From Bacteroidia bacterium (lineage in GTDB: Bacteria > Bacteroidota > Bacteroidia > Bacteroidales > BM520): a stretch of 10,493 bases of DNA. Every line of letters begins with the position of its first letter. Within the stretch, counting starts at the first letter, position 1. Under the pieces are notes generated by a model. The model ran no database searches. It saw nothing but the letters and a program-made list of their open reading frames with translations, and was not told the DNA's origin. Positions 1 through 6,758 of the stretch are shown one piece after another. The DNA is taken from positions 1-10,493 of the forward strand of contig RZYD01000059.1 of the NCBI GenBank assembly GCA_009930445.1, read 5' to 3'. The position numbers and the translations under genes were made by a program.

Positions 1-1
1 T

Positions 2-139
2 AACGAAAAAGGATCCGGTATCGGACTGCAACTGGTGAAGCAGTTTATCACCATAAACCACGGACAGGTGTATGCCCGTTCCAAGGTTGGGGAGTTTACG
101 GCTTTTATTTTTTCGCTTCCCTTAAAAGAAACCCGGTAA
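2..139 (+). CDS. Sensor histidine kinase, C-terminal fragment (cut by window edge)
   Basis: This is the 3' end of an open frame that enters from the left edge and stops at TAA 137-139, leaving 45 residues. It contains GSGIGLQLVKQFI, the G2 box of the HATPase_c ATP-binding fold, followed by a glycine-containing turn and a closing FIFSLPL strand. That pattern ends most two-component histidine kinases, which autophosphorylate on histidine and pass the phosphate to a response regulator. The sensor and dimerisation domains lie outside the window, so the stimulus cannot be read. It is on the plus strand just upstream of dacB, with 57 nt between its stop and the dacB start, so the two may share a transcript. 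It is not adjacent to the response regulator at 5579-6748, which is on the other strand. Confidence 0.85.
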   Translation, partial: NEKGSGIGLQLVKQFITINHGQVYARSKVGEFTAFIFSLPLKETR

Positions 140-180
140 GCCGCAGATTTGTTTTTTTATACCGATGTGGTCAGGATTTT

Positions 181-185
181 AGGAG
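181..185 (+). promoter_or_regulatory. Ribosome binding site supporting the dacB start
   Basis: AGGAG lies 11 nt before the ATG at 197. It is one of the few Shine-Dalgarno-like sites in the window and favours 197 over the in-frame upstream ATG at 149. Starting at 149 would put 16 non-signal-like residues ahead of the signal peptide. Confidence 0.55.
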
Positions 186-196
186 TAGATTTAACA

Positions 197-1474
197 ATGA
201 GACACAGGTTGTATTTTTTTCTTTTCCTGCTCGTTATATCCAGTTTTCCTGTGACTGTAGCGAGTCAGGATGTTGTGTTTTCTGATTTTTGCCTTTCCGA
301 GGCACATACGGGTTTTGTTGTGGTTGAAATCGATTCGGGGCGGGTACTGTATTCGGTAAATGGCAACAAGCTGTTTGCTCCGGCATCCAATACTAAGTTA
401 TTTACCACTGCTTATGCTTTGCTCCGGCTGGGTGAAAATTTTCAATGGGGCACGCCGGTTACAGGGTACGGAAAGATAAAAAGGAACGGCTTTTTTAAAG
501 GGGCGCTGGTAGTCAGCGGCAATGGCGATCCAACTTTCTCTTCCGTAACGCATCCACATTTTTGTCCGGTTTCTGATCAAATTGTTACGCTTCTGTTACG
601 GAATGCCATTACCCGGATTAAGGGAGATATTGCATTTGGGTTTACTCCAAAATGCTCGCCTGCAGTACCATCGAGCTGGTTGCTGGATGATGTGAATAAA
701 CCCTGGGGCGCAGGGGTGCATACCATAAATTTTAATAACAATGTCCGATGGTTTTTCAGGGATACGGAGGTATGGGATACTGCACAGATTTCGCGAAAGG
801 TAAGTACAGTAATAAATCCTGACCCGGAAGGAACTCTGGCCGGTTATCTGAAATTTGCCCTGAAAAACCGGGGGATACCTTTTCAAGAGCACCCATGGCC
901 TGCACGGCCCAAAACCATGGTTTTTACCGATACTGTTTTTTCAGCTGGGTTAGGTGAGATTATTCAGGAGATAAATTTTTACAGCAGGAATATGTGGGCT
1001 GAGGCCTTACTCCTTCGCGCTGCCCTTCATACCTCCCTTTGTCCGGATTTTGCTGCGGCTTCCGACAGCTTATCGGCATACTGGCGACAGCAGCTTGGAC
1101 TACCGGGAGGTGTTTATTTTTATGATGGCAGTGGATTAAGCCCCTACAATGCAGTAACCCCAATGGCCGTGGTGCAGTTGTTGAATACCATGGCTGCTAC
1201 ACATTTTTCGAAGATTTTTAGTGCTTCTTTACCTTTAGCCGGGCATGAAGGTACCGTGAAAGATATGGAAATTGTGCTCCCTGACGGGAGGTTTGTACGG
1301 ATGAAAAGTGGTTCCTTTACACGGGTAATTTGTTATTCAGGGTATGTTTTTTCTTCCGGTGATGCGCCCTTGTATGCCTTTTCGTTTATGGTGAATGGAT
1401 ATCGCGGCTCACAAAAGGAAGTCAAAAATGCAATGGCGCATTTTTTATCCGTTTTTTTCCAGTCGATGGAATAA
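197..1474 (+). CDS. dacB: D-alanyl-D-alanine carboxypeptidase/endopeptidase, PBP4 type (peptidase S13)
   Basis: A secreted penicillin-binding protein of 425 residues that trims or cleaves D-Ala-containing peptidoglycan cross-links in the periplasm. All three serine-peptidase motifs are visible. SNTK (residues 64-67) is the SxxK motif with the nucleophile Ser64 and Lys67. SRN (263-265) is the SxN motif. KSG (370-372) replaces the usual KTG. Further family marks are SGNGDPTF near 107 and YDGSGLSPYN near 309. Residues 1-23 form a signal peptide (basic start, hydrophobic run, likely cleavage near VAS-QD). The start at 197 is preferred over the in-frame ATG at 149 because it places the signal peptide at the N-terminus and has an AGGAG site upstream. 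The protein is somewhat shorter than E. coli PBP4 (477 residues). No promoter motif is evident in the 57 nt after the kinase fragment, so co-transcription is possible. Confidence 0.9.
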   Translation: MRHRLYFFLFLLVISSFPVTVASQDVVFSDFCLSEAHTGFVVVEIDSGRVLYSVNGNKLFAPASNTKLFTTAYALLRLGENFQWGTPVTGYGKIKRNGFFKGALVVSGNGDPTFSSVTHPHFCPVSDQIVTLLLRNAITRIKGDIAFGFTPKCSPAVPSSWLLDDVNKPWGAGVHTINFNNNVRWFFRDTEVWDTAQISRKVSTVINPDPEGTLAGYLKFALKNRGIPFQEHPWPARPKTMVFTDTVFSAGLGEIIQEINFYSRNMWAEALLLRAALHTSLCPDFAAASDSLSAYWRQQLGLPGGVYFYDGSGLSPYNAVTPMAVVQLLNTMAATHFSKIFSASLPLAGHEGTVKDMEIVLPDGRFVRMKSGSFTRVICYSGYVFSSGDAPLYAFSFMVNGYRGSQKEVKNAMAHFLSVFFQSME

Positions 1475-1478
1475 GAAG

Positions 1479-1871
1479 TGGAGCTGGCGGGAGTCGAACC
1501 CGCGTCCAAACAAGTGACAAAAGTGCTTTCTACATGCTTAGACTATTATTGGTTGTCGGGAGAAACCCGGAAACAGTCACCCAAGTTTCACCGTATCCCT
1601 TAGTCTTAATGCCGTGTCAGGGAATCACGGCATGCAGCCTGAAATTGCGAGCACCCCAGAACCGAACCGGAATCAGGCAGATCCATCCGCGGAGTGTCTC
1701 GTCACCAGCCCTGGGCCGGCGATGAAGCGCTATCTACTAAACTTCGATTACGCAGCGAGAGCAAAATTATTTTCGCCAATTATAGTTTCACAGAACGTTT
1801 TTACGGGACAATCTGCATTCCCCGGCATGCTTACAAATCCATCATCCTTGCTGTCAAAACCAGTCAGCCCC
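1479..1871 (-). ncRNA. ssrA: tmRNA (transfer-messenger RNA, one-piece)
   Basis: tmRNA rescues stalled ribosomes with SmpB and adds a degradation tag to the unfinished protein. Read on the minus strand, the gene begins GGGGCTGACTGGTTTTGACA (the conserved 5' end) at 1871 and ends with the tRNA-like half. The acceptor stem pairs GGGGCTG (1871-1865) with CAGCTCC (1486-1480), with one G-U pair. The T-arm is GCGGG-TTCGACT-CCCGC at 1503-1487. The tag frame lies at 1777-1748. The length of 393 nt before CCA addition is normal for a one-piece tmRNA. After the discriminator A at 1479 the genome reads CTT, so the 3' CCA is not encoded and must be added by the CCA-adding enzyme. The 3' end is only 4 nt from the convergent dacB stop codon. 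The internal pseudoknots were not folded here. Confidence 0.97.
1748..1777 (-). other. tmRNA tag-peptide reading frame (GENNFALAA)
   Basis: Reading the minus strand from 1777, the codons GGC GAA AAT AAT TTT GCT CTC GCT GCG TAA give GENNFALAA and a stop. The C-terminal ALAA is the classic signal recognised by ClpXP-type proteases. Bacteroidota tags usually read GENNYALAA or GETNYALAA; here the aromatic position is Phe instead of Tyr. The resume codon is taken as GGC by analogy with those tags. Confidence 0.9.
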
Positions 1872-1905
1872 AAGAAACATGTATTGTAAATAAATCACAA
1901 AGGCG

Positions 1906-1913
1906 CAAAGGTA
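1906..1913 (-). promoter_or_regulatory. Putative -7 promoter element for tmRNA
   Basis: The minus strand reads TACCTTTG, an exact match to the Bacteroidota -7 consensus TAnnTTTG. It lies about 35 nt upstream of the mature tmRNA 5' end, leaving a short leader for RNase P to remove. No good -33 TTTG was found at the usual distance (one TTTG sits too close, 12 nt upstream), so this call rests on the -7 box and position. Confidence 0.5.
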
Positions 1914-1944
1914 CAAAAAAGATACCAAAGGAGATTCCAGCATT

Positions 1945-1977
1945 GAAAAAAAATAAAGGCTGCCCAAAAGCAGCCTT
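1945..1977 (-). terminator. Rho-independent terminator after the universal stress protein gene
   Basis: On the minus strand an 8-bp perfect stem (AAGGCTGC with GCAGCCTT, 1977-1970 and 1963-1956) closes a 6-nt loop. It is followed by a T-rich run (TTTATTTTTTTT) down to about 1946. It starts 21 nt after the stop codon of the gene ending at 1999 and separates it from the tmRNA promoter. Confidence 0.85.
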
Positions 1978-1998
1978 CTATTGTATAGGTATTTTCGT

Positions 1999-2841
1999 TT
2001 ACAGCAAACGTAATTTTTCCCATTCTTTTTTCCTCGGGTTAACGCACATCACGGGTATTTGTGGTACATTAAAAATCATATCCTCGTCGTAGGAACCGAG
2101 AATGAATTTGGTTAAGTTTTTATCCGGATTGGTCATGATCAAAATCATGTCGGCATTTTTTGCTACCGCAAAATCAATCACCTGTTTAGAGAAGTTTCCG
2201 GCGGTGGCCACTTTTATATCATAGGCCACATTATTTTTGTCGAAAAATTCGCTCATGATCGACACGGCTTTACTTACCTGTTCTTCGGAAGCTCCGATTT
2301 GATAAATATGGATGGTTGCGTTGAAAGCGTTAGCGATCATGGCAGCATGCCGTGTTTTTTCCATTGGACCGGCCTCGCTGGTGACTGGCAGCACAATGTG
2401 TTTGGGCGCGTGGTTAAAAGGCCTTTCCTGAACAACTATCGTCGGCATATACGCGCTGGTAATCACTTTGATGGCAAAACTACCGGTGAGGTGCTGCATG
2501 CCTGTTTTTCCGTGTGTGCCAAGAAAGATAAGTGCGGCATTCAGTTCTTCAGCGATCTCAGCGATATCGGTGAAGATACTGCCTTCTTTAATTTTGTATG
2601 CTGCTTCAATCCCATATTCCTTTTTCAGATCTTCCACCATGGCATTCATCTTATCATCCAGAGACGAGGTGGCCAGGTTTTCCTTTCTTAGGTAGTTACG
2701 GGTATCCGTATTAATGATATGAAGAAGATAAACTTTTGCACCCATTTCACTGGCAGCTATAGCAGCCTGTTTCATTGCATTATTGCACACTTCTGAGAAG
2801 TCGGTTGGAACAAGAAAGATTCGTTTTGATTTATTTTCCAT
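1999..2841 (-). CDS. Universal stress protein, tandem UspA domains
   Basis: A soluble 280-residue protein with two UspA-type nucleotide-binding folds. Domain 1 (about 6-138) opens with the strand RIFLVPTDFSE and holds GTHG (108-111), then eight residues, then GS (120-121). This is close to the G-2x-G-9x-G(S/T) ATP-binding motif but one residue shorter, a form I recall from Bacteroidota Usps. Domain 2 (about 147-277) starts HIVLPVT and has only a degenerate remnant of that motif (NLTKFILGS), so it may not bind nucleotide. Usps help cells survive starvation and stress, though the molecular role is often unknown. The ATG at 2841 is chosen; a TTG 24 nt further upstream is in frame but overlaps the promoter element at 2863-2870. 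A strong terminator follows. The gene may be transcribed separately from the HD-domain gene ahead of it. Confidence 0.9.
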   Translation of the reverse strand: MENKSKRIFLVPTDFSEVCNNAMKQAAIAASEMGAKVYLLHIINTDTRNYLRKENLATSSLDDKMNAMVEDLKKEYGIEAAYKIKEGSIFTDIAEIAEELNAALIFLGTHGKTGMQHLTGSFAIKVITSAYMPTIVVQERPFNHAPKHIVLPVTSEAGPMEKTRHAAMIANAFNATIHIYQIGASEEQVSKAVSIMSEFFDKNNVAYDIKVATAGNFSKQVIDFAVAKNADMILIMTNPDKNLTKFILGSYDEDMIFNVPQIPVMCVNPRKKEWEKLRLL

Positions 2842-2862
2842 GGTAATCAGTTTTTCTGTACA

Positions 2863-2870
2863 CAAATATA
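2863..2870 (-). promoter_or_regulatory. Putative -7 promoter element for the universal stress protein gene
   Basis: The minus strand reads TATATTTG, an exact TAnnTTTG match, ending 21 nt before the ATG at 2841. It sits in a 70-nt A+T-rich gap after the HD-domain gene. No clear -33 box was seen. It implies a short 5' untranslated region and independent expression of the stress protein. Confidence 0.55.
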
Positions 2871-2911
2871 GATAAAATTTTTTATTGAACTTAAAAAGGG
2901 ATGAATTTAGC

Positions 2912-3499
2912 TTAACGTTTTTTCAGAAGTTGATAGAGCTGTTTAAGGTTGTGTTTTTTTCCCGTGTCACGTAAGTTTTTTGAAAAGGAGGTAAAATAGC
3001 TGTGCGATTCCATGAATTCGATTTGTAATTCGTACCATTCGAGCAGGCTGGTATTTTTGATGTCAAGTCGGTTCCACTCCAGCCGCAGGCTTTGTCCTAT
3101 CCAAAAGAAATCATCCCGCCCCAGGTAATCCAGATCGGCATCGCAAAGAATTTTCTCATGGAGACTGGTGGCATGTTGAGGCAACTCGGTGGTCAATATC
3201 ATTTTGCTGATTTGCGTTATTTCTGTTGCGGAATAGTGCATCTGTGGCAGTACCTCTTCCACAAGGGCAACACTGGCTTTTTCATGTCCTTTGTAGGTTA
3301 CCATCATCCCTGAATCGTGGTAGAGAGCTGCCGTTTTGATCAATGTTATTTCTGTCTCTGCACATTTCTCTCCTTCCGCAATACGTGTAGCTGAGTTCAA
3401 CACATCGAGGGTATGATCAATGTTATGATAGGTGAGTGCAGGCTTTATCTCTTTTACCATTCTTGCGATGATATAGTCTTTGGCTTTATTATAATCCAT
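2912..3499 (-). CDS. HD-domain metal-dependent phosphohydrolase
   Basis: A soluble 195-residue protein of the HD superfamily, whose members hydrolyse nucleotides or cyclic nucleotides using bound metal. Visible ligands follow the family order: H25 and H29 in YHNIDHT, the H61-D62 doublet in ALYHDSGM, H72 in KGHEKAS, and D120/D122 in CDADLDYLGR. The domain spans about residues 15-130; the remaining 65 residues are helical and charged. No membrane segment or second domain is present. It begins 20 nt after the stop of the adenylate cyclase gene, on the same strand and with no promoter motif seen between them. A role in degrading the cyclase product is therefore attractive but unproven. The sequence alone does not distinguish a cyclic-nucleotide phosphodiesterase from a dNTPase, a (p)ppGpp hydrolase or another HD enzyme, although it lacks the size and extra domains of RelA/SpoT. 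Confidence 0.8.
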   Translation of the reverse strand: MDYNKAKDYIIARMVKEIKPALTYHNIDHTLDVLNSATRIAEGEKCAETEITLIKTAALYHDSGMMVTYKGHEKASVALVEEVLPQMHYSATEITQISKMILTTELPQHATSLHEKILCDADLDYLGRDDFFWIGQSLRLEWNRLDIKNTSLLEWYELQIEFMESHSYFTSFSKNLRDTGKKHNLKQLYQLLKKR

Positions 3500-3519
3500 A
3501 CATATAATTATTAATGATT

Positions 3520-5571
3520 TTATTTTATCGCTACCCCATCCCAGTTTTCAGGGATATCTGTTTGTTGATATTTCCTGCATCGCTCCAGATAAAGCGGCAT
3601 TACCGGGTCGTTTGGATACGTTATGGCAAGAACAGCAAAGATTTCTTCTGCTTCAGCGAATTTTCTGTTCAGATAAAGCGTTATTGCTGAATCGAAAGAG
3701 GTCTGTGCCTGTTGAATAAAACGTAAACGTTCCTGATTTTCGTTTGTGAAGAGTTCAAATAATTTCAGGGTTTCTTTTTTTCCTCTGATTTCGGCAATGT
3801 CAAGAAACCGGCAGTTGGCCTTCAGTGTGGGCGAAAGGAGACGCCAGGTGTTTTCGGCAATGATGCAGGGGGTCTTGTAGTATTTTGTTAGCTCTTCCAG
3901 TCGACTGGCGGCATTTACCACATCGGAGATTACTGTTCCACTGATGCGGCCGGCACCGCCAACGATGCCCAGCATAAGTTTTCCGGTATTTATTCCTATG
4001 CCAATCTGAATTGGCAATTTCCCGTCGCGTCTCCGCGCTGCGTTGAAAATTTCGAGATGGGTTTGCATTTCGCGGGCAGCATTACAGGCATCGCGGGGCT
4101 CATCAAATAAGGCCATTATGGCATCGCCGATATATTTATCAATAAAGCCATGGTTATTTCTGATCACCGGTTCCATTAAGCCCAGATAGTGATTGATAAA
4201 ATCGAAGGTCTCTTTAGGTGTCATTTTTTCCGAAAGCGATGTAAAAGAGCGGATATCGCTAAAGAGAACTGTCATTTCTTTTTGAATCTGATCGCCAAGC
4301 TCCACCTCTGTAATTTTTTCCTTACCCAGTGCCTGTAGGAGTGCTGTGGGAACAAAACGGCTGTTTGCTTCGCTAAGGGCCATAAGATATTGGATGTAAT
4401 GTGCCAGTTTTGCCGACATATCGTTGTACCCCTGTGCCAGTTCGCCGATTTCATCATTGGTTTTTACATGGCAGTAGCTGTGTAGCTCTCCGCGTCCTGT
4501 AAGGCGCATTTTTTCTACCAAATCATTGATCGGTGTAACTACATATTGTGCATTCCATTTCACAATAAAAAACAGAAACAATATGGCGATTACCATTCCC
4601 GTAAAGATACCCAGAAACATTACGATCTGATCAAGTGCATTAATGTAGAAAAGCCCGGATAGTGTTTTTGCATCTCCCAGGGCATCCATCATGCCCGGCA
4701 TTTTTGAATATGGCCCCATAAGTACAGCAATTTTTTCAGCTGATAAGGGCCCCAGGTCGGATATTTTCGATATGCCAAGGTATAAATACATCGACATAAT
4801 GGCCAAAGGGATAATAACGGTAACCAGCGAAACAATACTTAACCTTCGGCTAATGCTTCCACCGGAACGCTTGAAAACGCTGACCCGAAGCTCTTCCTCC
4901 GAATAAATACAATCGAGGTAAAGCAGATGTACCCGGTGACGCTGCCAAAGAAAGATAAAAAAGCAGGAGAGGAGGCTTGCGGCCAGGCTAAGATAGAAAT
5001 ATTGCGTGTAGAGCTCACGCCCGATTTCATCCGCGAAAGCGAAGGTTTGAATTTGATATCCCATATACACATGAAGCAGGGTAAAGATAAACAGCAACAG
5101 TGCCGCACTGGCCCCCGGAACCCTGGTGATATTTTTTTTTACAAAGCGCTCCTGCTTTTCTGAAATGGGTTTTTGTTTTCTTTTTCTTTTCAGATAATTA
5201 CGGAATGGTATATTGAGGGCGAAAAATAACAACGCCCCAATGGTAAGCAGTTTGAAGGATAATGTGAATGTATCTCCGGTACGATTTTCTGAGGGCTGGT
5301 TTTCATTCGAAGGATTGCTGTGTAATTCGAAGGTTAGGTTGTTGTTGAAAACGGATACGGAATCGATAATGCTTTTTTGTTGCGTTGGCGTATTGGCTGT
5401 TTCATTGGCTTTTTTGAGCTGAGAAAGCGCGTTTTGTTGTTTTTCAAAAAGCTCTGGTGCCTGCTTAAACCAAATAAAGCCCAATAACGGTAAGGTTAGG
5501 AAATAGTAAAAGAGTACAGCAACAGAGAAAATCCGTAAAATGTAGTACCGTTTTATTCGCTTTGGTTTCAT
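3520..5571 (-). CDS. Membrane class III adenylate/guanylate cyclase with HAMP domain
   Basis: A 683-residue membrane protein predicted to make cAMP from ATP. Hydrophobic segments lie near residues 10-35, 103-124, 154-178, 192-210, 243-266 and 312-338, with a polar Asn/Ser/Thr/Gln-rich loop at 37-102. A HAMP linker follows (about 339-392), then the cyclase domain (about 430-605). Metal-binding aspartates are D439 (LFSDIRSFT) and D483 (KYIGDAIM). K479 is the adenine-selecting lysine. T546 (GTVISD) takes the place of the second specificity residue, as in class IIIb enzymes. N553 and R557 (NAASRLE) are the transition-state residues. A full catalytic set is therefore present, and a homodimer is expected. 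Residues 615-683 look like a TPR-like helical tail. The ATG lies 7 nt after the response-regulator stop, so translational coupling is likely. ATP specificity is inferred from the lysine and threonine. Confidence 0.9.
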   Translation of the reverse strand: MKPKRIKRYYILRIFSVAVLFYYFLTLPLLGFIWFKQAPELFEKQQNALSQLKKANETANTPTQQKSIIDSVSVFNNNLTFELHSNPSNENQPSENRTGDTFTLSFKLLTIGALLFFALNIPFRNYLKRKRKQKPISEKQERFVKKNITRVPGASAALLLFIFTLLHVYMGYQIQTFAFADEIGRELYTQYFYLSLAASLLSCFFIFLWQRHRVHLLYLDCIYSEEELRVSVFKRSGGSISRRLSIVSLVTVIIPLAIMSMYLYLGISKISDLGPLSAEKIAVLMGPYSKMPGMMDALGDAKTLSGLFYINALDQIVMFLGIFTGMVIAILFLFFIVKWNAQYVVTPINDLVEKMRLTGRGELHSYCHVKTNDEIGELAQGYNDMSAKLAHYIQYLMALSEANSRFVPTALLQALGKEKITEVELGDQIQKEMTVLFSDIRSFTSLSEKMTPKETFDFINHYLGLMEPVIRNNHGFIDKYIGDAIMALFDEPRDACNAAREMQTHLEIFNAARRRDGKLPIQIGIGINTGKLMLGIVGGAGRISGTVISDVVNAASRLEELTKYYKTPCIIAENTWRLLSPTLKANCRFLDIAEIRGKKETLKLFELFTNENQERLRFIQQAQTSFDSAITLYLNRKFAEAEEIFAVLAITYPNDPVMPLYLERCRKYQQTDIPENWDGVAIK

Positions 5572-5578
5572 TTCCGGG

Positions 5579-6748
5579 TTATTTAGTTAACGGATGGGCA
5601 AATTGAACTACATCATTTTCTGTAATTTCCCGGTCACAAAGAATAGCCAGTCGTTCCACCACGTTGTGTAATTCTCTTACATTGCCGGTCCAGTAAAGGT
5701 TTTGTAAGGCGTCGATGGCTTCCTCTGTAAAGGTTAGCGGCTGGCGCCCCATGTTCGCCGTGATGACATCCAGAAAATGGTGTGCCAGCAGGGGAATGTC
5801 CTCTTTTCTTTCCCGTAAGGGTGGAACAGCAATAATGATAACACTCAGGCGGTGGTAAAGATCTTCACGGAAATTGCCCTGACGGATTTCGTCGCTAAGG
5901 TTTTTGTTGGTTGCAGCCAGAATGCGGACATTCACTTCAATGTCTTTTTCACCGCCCACACGGGTTATTTTGTTTTCCTGAAGAGCCCGTAGCACTTTTG
6001 CCTGGGCTTTGAGGCTCATATCACCTATTTCATCGAGAAATAGGGTTCCGTTATGTGCTAGTTCAAAATCCCCTTTGCGTTGCTTAATGGCCGATGTAAA
6101 AGAACCTTTTTCATGGCCAAAAAGTTGACTTTCGATTAATTCTGACGGAATGGCCGCACAATTGACTTCAATAAACGGGGCTTTCGAACGGTTGCTGTTT
6201 TCGTGTAATGCTCTGGCAACCAATTCTTTTCCGGTTCCGTTTTCGCCTGTTATCAGCACGCGCGCATCGGTGGGTGCTACCCGCTCAATCAACTGACGGA
6301 TCTGCGTCATGGGGGCTGAGGTTCCGATCATTTGATGCGTATCAAGGACTTTTTTTCGCAGGCGTTTGGTTTCGTTGAGTAGTGCGTTTTTGTCTAAAGC
6401 GTTGCGGAGTGTTACGAGCAGCCGGTTGAGGTCAAGTGGTTTTGCAATATAATCGTAGGCGCCTTTTTTTATGGCTTCAACTGCCGTTTCAATGTTCCCG
6501 TGGCCCGAAATCATGATAATGGGTGCTTCGGTCATCTCCAATGCTTTTTCCAGCACTTCAGTTCCGTCCATCCGTGGCATCTTAATATCGCACAGTATCA
6601 GGTCGAAGCTTTGGGCTTCGATTTTTTCCAATGCCTCAATTCCATCTCCCGCCTCGTCAATTTCATATTTTTCGTATTCCAGAATTTCTCTTAGCGTTCT
6701 TCGGATACTTTTTTCATCATCAATAATAAGTATTTTTTGTTGACTCAT
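5579..6748 (-). CDS. NtrC-family response regulator lacking the DNA-binding domain
   Basis: A 389-residue cytoplasmic protein with two domains. The receiver (about 4-118) has acidic D10/D11, phospho-acceptor D54 in CDIKMP, S81 and K103. The sigma-54-type AAA+ domain (about 138-375) has Walker A GENGTGKE (168-175), Walker B LFLDE (D239/E240), arginine-finger candidates R294 and R300 in FREDLYHR, and sensor-II R358 in GNVREL. The sigma-54 contact loop reads GSFTSA (215-220) in place of GAFTGA; Phe and Thr are kept. The protein ends at FAHPLTK without the usual Fis-type helix-turn-helix, against about 450-480 residues for normal NtrC relatives. The next gene begins 7 nt later, so there is no room for a frameshifted missing domain. 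It starts 10 nt after pyrD. No kinase gene is adjacent on this strand. Confidence 0.92.
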   Translation of the reverse strand: MSQQKILIIDDEKSIRRTLREILEYEKYEIDEAGDGIEALEKIEAQSFDLILCDIKMPRMDGTEVLEKALEMTEAPIIMISGHGNIETAVEAIKKGAYDYIAKPLDLNRLLVTLRNALDKNALLNETKRLRKKVLDTHQMIGTSAPMTQIRQLIERVAPTDARVLITGENGTGKELVARALHENSNRSKAPFIEVNCAAIPSELIESQLFGHEKGSFTSAIKQRKGDFELAHNGTLFLDEIGDMSLKAQAKVLRALQENKITRVGGEKDIEVNVRILAATNKNLSDEIRQGNFREDLYHRLSVIIIAVPPLRERKEDIPLLAHHFLDVITANMGRQPLTFTEEAIDALQNLYWTGNVRELHNVVERLAILCDREITENDVVQFAHPLTK

Positions 6749-6758
6749 AAGGGTTGGA

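Noticed and set aside
1453..1471. Short hairpin TTCCA-GTCGA-TGGAA at the end of dacB
   Set aside because: The stem is only 5 bp, and neither strand has a T-run on its downstream side (the T-run precedes it on the plus strand), so it is not a terminator.
1534..2092. Several plus-strand open frames of 63-132 codons
   Set aside because: They are antisense to the tmRNA and to the end of the universal stress protein gene. The tmRNA fully explains the sequence.
2842..2865. TTG start extending the universal stress protein by eight residues
   Set aside because: The extension overlaps an exact TAnnTTTG promoter box, and the ATG at 2841 begins right before the first beta strand of the UspA fold.
5579..6748. 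Possibility that the response regulator is a frameshifted pseudogene missing its Fis domain
   Set aside because: The next gene starts 7 nt after the stop codon, so no leftover coding sequence for a helix-turn-helix exists, and all catalytic motifs are intact.
2..6748. Pairing the histidine kinase fragment with the response regulator as one two-component system
   Set aside because: They are on opposite strands about 5.4 kb apart, with dacB, ssrA and other genes between them. Nothing in the sequence links them.
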